This document shows, piece after piece, positions 24,505 to 32,868 of a DNA stretch of 64,000 nucleotides. Position numbers and translations under genes: made by a program. Source of the DNA: an uncultured Oscillospiraceae bacterium (lineage in GTDB: Bacteria; Bacillota; Clostridia; Oscillospirales; Oscillospiraceae); the NCBI GenBank assembly GCA_947632175.1, contig CANROC010000010.1, positions 62,001-126,000 on the forward strand, in the 5' to 3' direction. The notes under the pieces are model-generated. The model did no database searches. It was not told the DNA's origin and saw only the letters and a list, made by a program, of their open reading frames with translations. The number at the start of each line of letters is the position of its first letter. The first letter of the stretch is position 1.

Positions 24505-25221
24505 TCAGCGGTGCTCGGACCACTCCAGGACCTCGCCGTAGTGGGCGCGGCTGATGTAGAGCTCCGAGCCGTCCTCCATCACCAGGCACCGCCGGGAGCG
24601 GTCCATGACGCGCACGTAGGCGGTGTTCACCAGCTCGCTTTGGTGGATGCGCAGGAAGGGCGGGGAGGGCAGCTGCCTTGCAGCCTCGTCCAGCTTGCCG
24701 ATCATGCGAAAGGACGCGCCGGAGGCGGTGAAGACGTCCAGGTACACCCGCTCGCTACGGATGTGGGTAATGGCGCGCGTGGGGAGGCAGTAGCGCCGGT
24801 CCTTGCCGCTCCAGCGGAAGAGGCGGCCGGCGGACTCGATCCGGTCGGTGAGCTCCTCCAGAAGACGCTCCCAGGCCGCCTCGCTTTCCGGCTCCGGGTT
24901 ATAAGCCACGGGGCGGGCGGAGAGGAGGGGCGTCAGGTCCTGGGGCGGGCCGTAGTAGACCAGGAGGCAGTCGGGGTTGCCCTCGCAGATGAGCCGCCCC
25001 GCCGCGCGGGAGCTCTCCCCCATCCCGGCGTTGACCAGGGCGACCAAGGTGTCCGTGATGAGCCGGGGGATCTGGTCCTCCTGCCCGGCGCGGACCACCC
25101 AGTCCACCCGCAGGTCCACGTCCCGGCGGGCGGCGAAGCTCCGCGCCGCCCCGCGTATGACGGCGCGGATGTTCTCGTCCGGCTCGTAGACCAGGACCGT
25201 CAGTCTCAGGGGCCGTTCCAT
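24505..25221 (-). CDS. LytTR DNA-binding protein with degenerate receiver
   Basis: A 238-aa protein whose C-terminal half (about 140-235) is a LytTR DNA-binding domain (YCLPTRAITHIRSERVYLDV, then FLRIHQSELVNTAYV). The N-terminal half resembles a receiver fold (LRLTVLVYEPDENIRAVIRG) but lacks the phosphoacceptor position: the third strand reads CLLVYYGPP instead of an Asp-ending strand. It is the last gene of the leftward Hsp70/ATPase array, overlapping the preceding stop by one base (TGATG). It may autoregulate the array or respond to a partner rather than to phosphorylation. Confidence 0.85.
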   Translation of the reverse strand: MERPLRLTVLVYEPDENIRAVIRGAARSFAARRDVDLRVDWVVRAGQEDQIPRLITDTLVALVNAGMGESSRAAGRLICEGNPDCLLVYYGPPQDLTPLLSARPVAYNPEPESEAAWERLLEELTDRIESAGRLFRWSGKDRRYCLPTRAITHIRSERVYLDVFTASGASFRMIGKLDEAARQLPSPPFLRIHQSELVNTAYVRVMDRSRRCLVMEDGSELYISRAHYGEVLEWSEHR

Positions 25222-25685
25222 CAGTCCTGCCCGGTGAGCGGGGCGAGGAGCTCCCACTGGTCCGGCTCCAGGACGGACTGCAGGCGGGCGTTGTAGGCCG
25301 CGACGTCGGCCTTGCCTGTCTTCTCCCACTGGGCAAGGAGCTCATCGCCCTGGGCGACCAGCTCCCGCAGGGCCTGGGCCCGGCCGGCGCGCTCCTCCGG
25401 CGCGGGATTGGGCAGGAGACGCGTGGTCCCCTCGTAGGGGCCGTCGAATTTCAGGTTGACGATGGAGATGGGCCTTGCCTGGGGGAAGGCGATCTCCAGC
25501 CGCAGCTCCGGGGCCCAGATCTCCAGGCCCTCGGGCCGGACGGCGGCGCGGTGGCAGAGGATGTGGGCGCACAGCACGCCGCGCTTAACGGAAAAGGCGG
25601 GGTAGAGCATGGTGAGGTCTACCGGCAGCATGGAGCGGCAGACGGGGTTTTGCTGGATCTTTCTCATAAATTCCTGAAGTGTCAC
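25221..25685 (-). CDS. Uncharacterised 154-aa protein of the Hsp70 array
   Basis: No family recognised. It starts with GTG behind GGAGG. The first 80 residues look like a mixed alpha/beta domain (CRSMLPVDLTMLYPAF, RGVLCAHILCHRAAV, APELRLEIAFPQARPISIV); the last 60 are helical and charged. No signal or membrane segment, so cytosolic. Sandwiched between the C39-like peptidase and the LytTR gene with almost no gaps, it is certainly co-transcribed with them. Confidence 0.75.
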   Translation of the reverse strand: MTLQEFMRKIQQNPVCRSMLPVDLTMLYPAFSVKRGVLCAHILCHRAAVRPEGLEIWAPELRLEIAFPQARPISIVNLKFDGPYEGTTRLLPNPAPEERAGRAQALRELVAQGDELLAQWEKTGKADVAAYNARLQSVLEPDQWELLAPLTGQD

Positions 25686-25699
25686 GGTTTATCCTCCTC

Positions 25700-26533
25700 T
25701 CACTGCCCGTCCGGCCTGTGGGCCACGCACATGTAGCCGCCGCCGGTCATCCAGGCGTCCTCAAAATTTTCCCGTGTCATGGACAGGCCCTGTCCGTTGG
25801 GGATACCGGGGTCATTGACGATGACCCGGGGATTCTCGGGGTCAGAGTTGTCGATGCCCAGGACCTCCACCATGTGGTTGGCGGAATACGCCGGGTACCC
25901 GTCGGCCCACTCGGTGGTCATGGCCATGTTCTGAACGCTCACCAGCACCCGGTCGCCGTTGGCGGTGGCCTCCAGCAGGTCATTGAAATCCCCCGCCGTC
26001 TTGGTGGTCACGTCGATGCCGTAGGACATGAGGAGATTCCCCACGTCCGCCATGGGCGTGCCCAGCTCCTCATACCAGCCCATCTCGGAGGCAAGCTCGA
26101 TGAGGTCCTGCTCCGTGACCGGGGCGTCCGTATACTCGCTGATGATGAAGTGCTGGCTGGCGATGGCGCAGGAGTAGGGCTCCAGCTGCTCGTGCCACTG
26201 GGCGGTCCCCTCCTCGATGTTCTCCTGGAAGGCCTCCTTGTCGAAGTCGTTGGCCTTCTCCTCATCGTCGTCGATGCCCAGGAAGTCCTTGACGGTGTCC
26301 CAGGCGTCCTCCAGGCCGTCGCGGACCTTGTCGATGAGCTCCCGGACCACGCCCTTTCCGTCGTCCTGCAGCTCCTTGAGGTTCTCCAGCGCCTCCCGGG
26401 TGATGCTCTCCTGGGAGGGGGTCTGGGCCTCCTCGATGTTTTTCCGAATCTCGTCGTTCAGAAGCTCATTCTGCTGGTTGATCGCCTGGTTTTCCAGGTC
26501 CTCATTGCGTTCCATGCCCTCATAGGGATTCAT
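25700..26533 (-). CDS. C39-like papain-fold peptidase
   Basis: A 277-aa protein with an acidic, helical N-terminal part (1-110) and a C-terminal Peptidase_C39_2-like domain. The probable nucleophile is Cys122 in PYSCAIASQHFI, with His220 in NHMVEVLGID and Asn240-Asp241 in VIVNDPG. Repeated N/Q/E-rich coil (ENQAINQQNELLNDEIRKNI) precedes it. No signal peptide, so the protease would act inside the cell, unlike C39 bacteriocin-processing transporters. It lies between the one-TM protein (14-bp overlap) and the 154-aa gene. A role as effector or processing protease of the array is inference. Confidence 0.78.
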   Translation of the reverse strand: MNPYEGMERNEDLENQAINQQNELLNDEIRKNIEEAQTPSQESITREALENLKELQDDGKGVVRELIDKVRDGLEDAWDTVKDFLGIDDDEEKANDFDKEAFQENIEEGTAQWHEQLEPYSCAIASQHFIISEYTDAPVTEQDLIELASEMGWYEELGTPMADVGNLLMSYGIDVTTKTAGDFNDLLEATANGDRVLVSVQNMAMTTEWADGYPAYSANHMVEVLGIDNSDPENPRVIVNDPGIPNGQGLSMTRENFEDAWMTGGGYMCVAHRPDGQ

Positions 26534-27080
26534 GCTGTGTTCCTCCTTTCATAATGACCCCCTGCTCCACGATCTCTCCCTTCGCCGTCCAGCAGGGTTT
26601 GACGGCGTTGTAGGTCTCCCCTTCCACGGGCGCGCCGGCGCCCAGGTACACATAGGCTTTCCGGAGAGACGCCTCATAGACGACGGGGCCAGGCTCGCCA
26701 CGGACGATGCCGGCCTGGGCGATGAGCTTCAGAAGAAGCCTGAGCTTCTCCCGGTACGCCTCCTCGGGCAGGTCCACGGCGCCCTCAAAAAGCCGGGCGA
26801 AGGCGGCGCGGTACTCGTCCTCCTCCGGGAGGCGCGCGGTCCTCTCGCACCACTCCTTCAGCGTGTCCCGGTCGGTGACCTCCTCCCGGTCCAGGATCTG
26901 GCACAGCCCCTCGTAGAGCCCCTCGTAGAGCTTGGCGTGGCGGGCGATGCCCTCGGCGGCGGTCTTCTCCGGGCCGGAGCCCTTGCGGCGGCGCACCAGC
27001 GCCGCGATCACCGCCACGGCGGTGAGGGCCAGCTCCACGCCGGCAACGATGAGCTGTGCTTTGACGGATGTAAGCTTCAC
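26520..27080 (-). CDS. One-TM protein with possible GrpE-like C-terminus
   Basis: A 186-aa protein with an N-terminal membrane helix (about 8-28, QLIVAGVELALTAVAVIAAL) and stop-transfer RRRKG, so the rest is cytosolic. A helical region (40-140) is followed by a short beta-rich tail (YVYLGAGAPVEGETYNAVKP, then WTAKGEIVEQGVIM) that is reminiscent of the C-terminal beta-domain of the nucleotide exchange factor GrpE. Given six Hsp70-like genes upstream, an exchange-factor role is attractive but rests on a weak pattern. GTG start behind AAAGGAGG; overlaps the peptidase gene by 14 bp. Confidence 0.7.
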   Translation of the reverse strand: MKLTSVKAQLIVAGVELALTAVAVIAALVRRRKGSGPEKTAAEGIARHAKLYEGLYEGLCQILDREEVTDRDTLKEWCERTARLPEEDEYRAAFARLFEGAVDLPEEAYREKLRLLLKLIAQAGIVRGEPGPVVYEASLRKAYVYLGAGAPVEGETYNAVKPCWTAKGEIVEQGVIMKGGTQHESL

Positions 27081-27098
27081 GGTGATTCCTCCTTTCTG

Positions 27099-29768
27099 TT
27101 ATTTGGATAGATGTACCCAGGCGGCGGCGTCGTCCTTGTCCCCGTAGATGATGGCGTTCCCCACGGGAAGCGCCGGGATCAGGGAGCGCTGGTCGTCGCG
27201 GAGGGCGAGGCTTGCCGCCATGACCTCCCCGTCGTCCGGGGCGGTGAGGCGGTGGACGATCTTGTAGTTGGTGTTCTTGATGGCGTCCGGGATGAGGCGG
27301 GTGGGGACCTGGTCCACGATCATCAGGCCCTGTCCGTAGCCGCGGATCTCGGAGAGCATGTTGCTAAAGAGGTCCGCCACCACCTGCTGGGGGTTGCCGG
27401 TGCCGGCGGCGGAGGCCTCGGGCTTCAGGAGCACGTTGTGGGCCTCCTCCACCAGCGTCATATGTAAAAGCTTGTTCTGCGCGGCCTTGGCCCGGTACTC
27501 CTGGTCGTTGGCGTAGCGGGACTGGCGGTACTCATAGAGGCTGAGCATCAGCAGGGACATGATGAGCGCCTTGTCCTTGGCCGAGGAGATGCCGCTGATG
27601 TTGATGACGGCGGGCCGGTCGAAGATGAGCTCCGGCGGCGTGGACTTGTCCACGTCCAGAAGCTGTCCCCTGGTGCCGCGGGTCAGGTACTGGAAGCGCG
27701 TCTCCAGGCACGCCAGGAGGTTGTCCCGGACCTTGGGCTCGTAGTGGCGCTGGGAGAGGACGAACTTGGCCATGGCGGTGAGCTTGGAGAGCGGCGGATA
27801 CACCTCCGCCTGATCCATGGGCCGGCCGGAGGCGAACTGCTTTCCGAAGTAGCCGCAGTAGTGGTAGTAGACCGTCTCGTCCACCAGGACCGGCAGGATA
27901 TCGCTGGTGGGGAGGCTGGCGTTCAAAAAGGCCACCAGGTTCTCGCACCGGGACATCATGTTCACCTTGGCGTCCTTAAAGGCCGCCGGCTCAAAGGGGT
28001 TGAGGCGCAGCTGCTCCAGGGGCGTGCCCTCAAATTCGTCGGACCCCGGCATGAAGATGTGGAATTTCCGGTCCTCCGGCAGGGTCTTGTTCATCTCGAT
28101 GGCCCAGCGGACGTAGTCGTCCTTGGCCGGCTCGATCACCAGGACCGGGATCCCTTTCCCCATGAGCTCCTTGAGGATGCGCTGGCAGGTGTAGGTCTTG
28201 CCGGAGCCGGTGCTGCCGCACACCAGCGCGTGGCGCACCAGGTCGTTGGGATCGATGCGGTAGGGGGCGTTCTGCTCCACGCCCATGTCCACCATGCGCC
28301 CCATGGTGATGGTGTCCCCGCCTGTCACCGGCGGGTTGTTGGCGAAGCGCACGGCGGTCTTCACGAACCGCAGGCCCGGCACGTCCCGCTTGGGCAGGGA
28401 CGTGGTCAGCGCCAGCTCCTTGGTGTTCATGGGCGTGCTGAGATACTGGTAGTACCGGCCGAAGACGTGCCACTCGCTCTTCTCGTCCATCCCCTCCATG
28501 GTGTCATCGTAGAGGGGGACCATCTGGAACCGCCGCACGGTGTTCAGCGCGCCGGAATTGCTCTGGAGGATGTGTGTGCGGATGGGCTCCACGTAGCTCT
28601 CCCGCCCGGCGTAGATGGACCGGAGCATCCCGCTGACGGTGGTCACGTCCTTGCGGGAGCGGCCCAGGACGTAGACGCCCACGTTCCAGTAGCCCAGGTT
28701 GCGGCCCTGCTTCATGCGCTCGATGTGGATTTCCGTGAGCTCCTCGGCGTATTGGGCGAATTTGTCCAGGTAGTTGGTGTTGACGGACAGGGAGAAGCTC
28801 TTGTTCACCGTCTTGTTGAGCTGCCCTACGCCGATGCCCAGGGCGCTGCCTATGAGGCTGGAGGCGCCGCCGCCCAGGAGCCCGCTGATGGCAGCCCCAA
28901 GGCCGGGGTGGATGAGGGACCCCACCTTGCCCAGAACGGACCCCAAAAGCGGGCCCACGGCCTTGCCCATCTCCGCCGCGGCGAAGGGGTTGAGGCCCTT
29001 TTGCTTGCTCTCGCTGTTGCTCTGGTTGGCGTTGACGCTCCGCTCCACATCGGAGTGGATCTGGCTGCCCAGCCTGCGCATCCGGTTGATGATGTCCCCC
29101 GTCTCCCGGTCGGAGATGGGGTCGGCGATGACCAGCAGGGAGTAGGGCCGCTCCTCATCATGGTTGCCCCGGATGCCGAAGGCCAGGGAGTCCAGCGTCT
29201 GGAGGACGCCGGGTTCCTTCTCGTTGAAGAAGGACGGGAGCCCCGTCACCGCCCCCAGGCAGGTGTGGCCGGACAGGGGGGTCATGATGTCCATGAGGGC
29301 CTCCGTATCGCCCAGGGGCCGCAGCTCCACGCCCGGCATACTGCCGGAGGTGGCCTCCCGCATCTGCTCCACCGCGTCCTCGGAGACGAAGTTGGGGTTG
29401 GTGGACACCGTCCCCAGGTAGAGGTGCGTCTCCCCCTGCCAGCGCTGGAGCAGGAACAGGAACCTGTACCCCCAGGCGTGGAGGGAGGACAGGACCCCCT
29501 GCCAGCGGTTGTAGAGGTCGTAGCTGTCGGCGTTCTCCGGGTGGACCGGCAGGCGCGTCACCTGGAGCCACGTGATCTTGCTCTTCAGCTCCTCCGGCTC
29601 GGGGAAATGGCCGCGCTCACCGACGTACTCCAGGGTACTGCGCTCCATGGTGCAGTCCAGAAGCTCCCGGTAGAAGTCGTCCGGCACCTGGATGGGGTTG
29701 TCGATCCTCAGCTTTGAGGCGTCGATCCCTCGGAAGAGATCCGCAAATTGGATGTCGTTATCTGCCAT
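27099..29768 (-). CDS. HerA/VirB4-type ATPase (DUF87-like)
   Basis: An 889-aa ring-ATPase candidate. The C-terminal half has Walker A CGSTGSGKTYTCQ near residue 525, Walker B LHMTLVEEAHNVL near 775 and the sensor/arginine-finger region DQVPTRLIPDAIKNTNYKIVHRL (about 825) typical of HerA, VirB4 and TraC ATPases. The N-terminal half is not a known nuclease: it has an alpha/beta region (YSLLVIADPISDRETGDIIN near 205) and a glycine-rich hydrophobic stretch (about 280-325, GSVLGKVGSLIHPGLGAAIS) that could insert into or contact membrane. AAGGAG precedes the ATG. Probably pumps DNA or protein, or acts as the motor of the array. Confidence 0.88.
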   Translation of the reverse strand: MADNDIQFADLFRGIDASKLRIDNPIQVPDDFYRELLDCTMERSTLEYVGERGHFPEPEELKSKITWLQVTRLPVHPENADSYDLYNRWQGVLSSLHAWGYRFLFLLQRWQGETHLYLGTVSTNPNFVSEDAVEQMREATSGSMPGVELRPLGDTEALMDIMTPLSGHTCLGAVTGLPSFFNEKEPGVLQTLDSLAFGIRGNHDEERPYSLLVIADPISDRETGDIINRMRRLGSQIHSDVERSVNANQSNSESKQKGLNPFAAAEMGKAVGPLLGSVLGKVGSLIHPGLGAAISGLLGGGASSLIGSALGIGVGQLNKTVNKSFSLSVNTNYLDKFAQYAEELTEIHIERMKQGRNLGYWNVGVYVLGRSRKDVTTVSGMLRSIYAGRESYVEPIRTHILQSNSGALNTVRRFQMVPLYDDTMEGMDEKSEWHVFGRYYQYLSTPMNTKELALTTSLPKRDVPGLRFVKTAVRFANNPPVTGGDTITMGRMVDMGVEQNAPYRIDPNDLVRHALVCGSTGSGKTYTCQRILKELMGKGIPVLVIEPAKDDYVRWAIEMNKTLPEDRKFHIFMPGSDEFEGTPLEQLRLNPFEPAAFKDAKVNMMSRCENLVAFLNASLPTSDILPVLVDETVYYHYCGYFGKQFASGRPMDQAEVYPPLSKLTAMAKFVLSQRHYEPKVRDNLLACLETRFQYLTRGTRGQLLDVDKSTPPELIFDRPAVINISGISSAKDKALIMSLLMLSLYEYRQSRYANDQEYRAKAAQNKLLHMTLVEEAHNVLLKPEASAAGTGNPQQVVADLFSNMLSEIRGYGQGLMIVDQVPTRLIPDAIKNTNYKIVHRLTAPDDGEVMAASLALRDDQRSLIPALPVGNAIIYGDKDDAAAWVHLSK

Positions 29769-29795
29769 GGATGTCGCTCCTTCTTACTCTAGGGC

Positions 29796-30425
29796 TTACA
29801 TAGCCGCTTCGTGCCTGGCCGCCTCGGTCTGCATCTCCAGGAGCTTCTCCACGATGCCCCTGCTGGTTTCCACCACTCTCTGGGCGGCCAGGATGCTGCC
29901 GCCGTTCTCGATGGTCTTCTGCAGGCTCTCCTCGGCCCTTTCCAGGGACCTCTTGGCCTCCTCGATCTTGAAGTCCAGCTCCTTCACCGAGGGCCCCACG
30001 TAGATGTCCTTGTCCAGGGAGGGCGCGGGCTCGTTGTCCTTGGCAAGATCGGCCAGCTTCATGATGGTGGCGTAGGTGTCCTTGGTGATGGTCTGCGAGA
30101 AGTCATAGCCGCTTTCGTTGTCCCGGGTCAGGCGCGGGATGTCCCGGGTCCCCTCCTGGGCGTCCCCGGCGTCCTCCGCCCCGCTCTCGCCGTCCGAATC
30201 CTTGGGGCCCACGTAGAAGACGGCGTCGGGCAGGTGCAGGGGGTCGCTCCGGTCGGCGTTCTTCGCCGCCTCCGCCTCCGCCTGATCGGTGGTGAAGCGG
30301 ATCTTCGGCATGAGGTCGGTGTTCCGCGCCTCCAGATCGGCGAGGTTGAATCCCATTCCCATCGTCTCCTTCATCTGCATCGTTTCTTCGGGCATCTCGG
30401 TCTTCTCAATGTCTTCCAGTCCCAT
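29796..30425 (-). CDS. Coiled-coil protein with MGLED N-terminus
   Basis: A 209-aa acidic protein of no recognised family. Long C-terminal coiled coil (about 145-205: ELDFKIEEAKRSLERAEESL, then RGIVEKLLEMQTEA). The middle is acidic and probably disordered, with a repeated short motif (AVFYVGPKD near 90 and DIYVGPSVKE near 143). It begins MGLEDIEKTEMPEE, sharing the MGLED start with the 81-aa gene product at 43.6 kb. AAGGAGG precedes the ATG; it lies 27 bp before the HerA-type gene. A scaffold or adaptor role is a guess. Confidence 0.72.
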   Translation of the reverse strand: MGLEDIEKTEMPEETMQMKETMGMGFNLADLEARNTDLMPKIRFTTDQAEAEAAKNADRSDPLHLPDAVFYVGPKDSDGESGAEDAGDAQEGTRDIPRLTRDNESGYDFSQTITKDTYATIMKLADLAKDNEPAPSLDKDIYVGPSVKELDFKIEEAKRSLERAEESLQKTIENGGSILAAQRVVETSRGIVEKLLEMQTEAARHEAAM

Positions 30426-30523
30426 GGTGTGACCTCCTTAAAAGATTTTATGGTTTTATTATACACATCTTTTTCCCCCGTGGGAAATTTTTTTATTTTT
30501 AGCGGGCGAAACGGTATTTTTGG
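30426..30523 (-). promoter_or_regulatory. Gap with conserved junction element and a -10-like box
   Basis: Reading leftward, the Hsp70 stop merges into TTGACCAAAAATACCGTTTC (junction element, about 30527-30493). A small GGGAAA..TTTCCC hairpin and a TATAAT at 30463-30458 without a good -35 box follow. A weak internal promoter for the 209-aa and ATPase genes is possible. Confidence 0.4.
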
Positions 30524-32818
30524 TCAATCCATCCCCATCAGCCCCCGCACATGGGCGCGCAGGGCCAGGAGGAAATCGATGGGCTCTGAAAATCTCTCTC
30601 CTGTGATGCGCGTATTGATCGACCAGTCAGTAAACCAGATGCCACGCAAACTCACCGCAAACTGATCAAATGAGAATTTTGCATCGGCAAATTCTTCCCA
30701 GCTCACATATTCTCTTGCGCTCAACCTTTCATGCGCGTAAATCCCTTTGGCGGTAAATGCCCATCCGACCTTTCCAAAATTAGAATTGAAATAGGCGTTC
30801 TTTATCCTCGCCAGAAGTATCTCGCTGCTTGCCGGTATTCCGAGAGAAGTACGGAATATTGATTCTTTGGCGGATGTAAAGGAATGATCATCCAACATAC
30901 TTTTATATTTTTCAATGAAATGGCTGATGTTAGCCGCGCGAGAATAGTATGGCGTTTTGTCAGCATCGAAAAGATTTGATCCCCAGAGCAGATCGCCTCT
31001 GAGCTTCCGTTGAAGCACCGCTAAAAAGCCAGCCAAAGGGCCAACCGCATCACCGCAATGGAACACTTTTGCATCCAGATTAAACGATGTTGGGAAAAGA
31101 TACAGGCTCCCGTTAATAAAATTGTCCCAAGGTACATTTACCGATTTTTCGCGGGAACTAACGGTCCCAAATTTCTCCCCAAACACTTCGGAAAAGGGGT
31201 CAAACTTTTCGTGGGAACTAACGGTCAAAAATTTCTCCTGAAATACTACGGAAAAGGGGGCAAACTCATTGGGAATCCATCGGATCATCTCCGGGGAATC
31301 GCTCCGCAGCTTGACTGCACCATCTCGATTGAAGATTTCCAGCCAATCTTTTGCAAAGTGGCACGCGGTGTGATAGGGGGTATCCTCACTCTCCTGCGTT
31401 CTCTGCGATAGAATTTCTGTTGAGTTATTTGTTTTTTCCTCCTCCGCCTTTTTGATGGTGTCAGTACCCCGCTTGATGACCTCGCGGTGATGGGGGGTAT
31501 AGGCGTAGGTGGTGTTCGCCTCATTCACGTATCTCGCGGCTTCCTTCTTCGTCTCCCACTCCGTTTTCAGAGGCAGGAGGCTGTAGACGAGGCCGAGGGC
31601 TACGGTTTCCTGGGGGTTGGAGAGGCGGAGGACGCGGGATTTTTCTGTCTGGGCGCGTTTTAACGCGGGATGTGTGAGGCCGGGGAGTGTGCCGTTGAGG
31701 AGGGCTTCGGTGAAGTACCAGGCGCTGTGGCCGCCGGTGAGGACGACCAGGTCTACGCCGTTCTCGGCGATGGCGGGCTCCAGCTCAGATGCCTTGTCCA
31801 GGCAGCCGGTGACGAGGGATTTGAAGTCGTTGAGCTTGTCATGAAGAAGCTCTTCCAGCTTGGCGCGGTCGATGGAGGGGAAGGGCTGTTTTTTTGGCAA
31901 AAGCATCATGTAGCCGGAGAGGAAGCCGCAGCTGTCCACCAGGTTTCCCTCGTTAAGGCGCGGCGAGACGACCGTCTCTTTCCAGGGCTTCACCGACGCC
32001 GTGCCGCAGACGAGCTGTCTGGCCATGGCGGGGTCCAGGCCGCAGGAGGTCATGTAATCCGTGAGATAATCTTCCAAAAGCCTGTCCACCTCCCGGCCGC
32101 CGAAGGTGGGCGCGCCGGCACTCTCCGGCCAGGTGGAGACGATCTCGTTCTTGATCTGCTCGGCGCGGATGACGCCGCTGGTCCCCGCGTCCACGGTATA
32201 CCGGCAGACGGCCAGGTCCGTCGTCCCCGCGCCCATGTCCACAAGCAGCATGTAACCGGGTTCCCCGGCGCGGAGGAGTCCCTTGGCGCTCACGTCGTTC
32301 ATGTTCTGCGTCAGGCTGGCGTACAAGGCAGCGGAGGGCTCGTCCATGGCGCTGACGTCGGGGAAGCCGGCTTTCCGGGCGGCCTCGACCATGAAGCTCC
32401 GCGTTTCCTCCGTCCACTTGGCGGGGAAGCTGACGATTGTCTTCTCCTGATCCCCCGCCTCGCCAAGATTGCTGCGCTGGTGGTCGTACCAGCGGTAGAG
32501 GTATTTGAAAAATTCCTCCGTCAGGGCCTTTGCCTGGGCGCTTTTGGCCCCGTCGGGATTTTCCAGGTCCATCTTGAACTCCCGGAAGACCTGGGTCTCC
32601 GGACCCGCGTCCTCCGCCGGGCGGCCGCAGGTGTATGTACCGTCGGCGTTGCGCCGGACCACGGTGTGCGCCTTGTTGTCCCCCTGGCCGTCCCCGAAGG
32701 TCACCGCCGAGCTGAGAAACGCGCCTCCCAGCGGCTCCCCGTCCTTGTACCGCTTCACGCAGACTACGGAGGTGCTGGTGCCGAAGTCGATGCCTACGAG
32801 CCGTGTCACATCCGCCAA
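30524..32818 (-). CDS. Hsp70-like ATPase with variable C-terminus (paralogue 6)
   Basis: About 764 aa. The Hsp70/actin-type nucleotide-binding domain (1-420) has phosphate-1 GIDFGTSTS, phosphate-2 DMGAGTTDL near 197 and adenosine motif LTGGHS near 363. Instead of an Hsp70 substrate-binding domain there is a lysine/glutamate linker and an AT-richer C-terminal region of about 340 aa with two related units: one ending VNVPWDNFINGSL, one with GKVGWAFTAKGIYAHERLSA and YVSWEEFAD. Between them is a 20-residue tandem duplication. Start taken as TTG 32818: AAAGG then has 10-base spacing, whereas the upstream in-frame GTG would have 1. Cytosolic; substrate unknown. Confidence 0.88.
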   Translation of the reverse strand: MADVTRLVGIDFGTSTSVVCVKRYKDGEPLGGAFLSSAVTFGDGQGDNKAHTVVRRNADGTYTCGRPAEDAGPETQVFREFKMDLENPDGAKSAQAKALTEEFFKYLYRWYDHQRSNLGEAGDQEKTIVSFPAKWTEETRSFMVEAARKAGFPDVSAMDEPSAALYASLTQNMNDVSAKGLLRAGEPGYMLLVDMGAGTTDLAVCRYTVDAGTSGVIRAEQIKNEIVSTWPESAGAPTFGGREVDRLLEDYLTDYMTSCGLDPAMARQLVCGTASVKPWKETVVSPRLNEGNLVDSCGFLSGYMMLLPKKQPFPSIDRAKLEELLHDKLNDFKSLVTGCLDKASELEPAIAENGVDLVVLTGGHSAWYFTEALLNGTLPGLTHPALKRAQTEKSRVLRLSNPQETVALGLVYSLLPLKTEWETKKEAARYVNEANTTYAYTPHHREVIKRGTDTIKKAEEEKTNNSTEILSQRTQESEDTPYHTACHFAKDWLEIFNRDGAVKLRSDSPEMIRWIPNEFAPFSVVFQEKFLTVSSHEKFDPFSEVFGEKFGTVSSREKSVNVPWDNFINGSLYLFPTSFNLDAKVFHCGDAVGPLAGFLAVLQRKLRGDLLWGSNLFDADKTPYYSRAANISHFIEKYKSMLDDHSFTSAKESIFRTSLGIPASSEILLARIKNAYFNSNFGKVGWAFTAKGIYAHERLSAREYVSWEEFADAKFSFDQFAVSLRGIWFTDWSINTRITGERFSEPIDFLLALRAHVRGLMGMD

Positions 32819-32868
32819 TCTCTTCACGCCTTTCCTTTTGTGTTTTCACCGAGCGAGACGGGTTTTCT

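Noticed and set aside
27099-29768. Assigning the large ATPase to a conjugation or type IV secretion system (VirB4/TraC)
   Set aside because: The Walker and arginine-finger regions fit, but no other conjugation genes (relaxase, coupling protein, VirB6, VirB8 or VirB11) are present and the neighbours are different.
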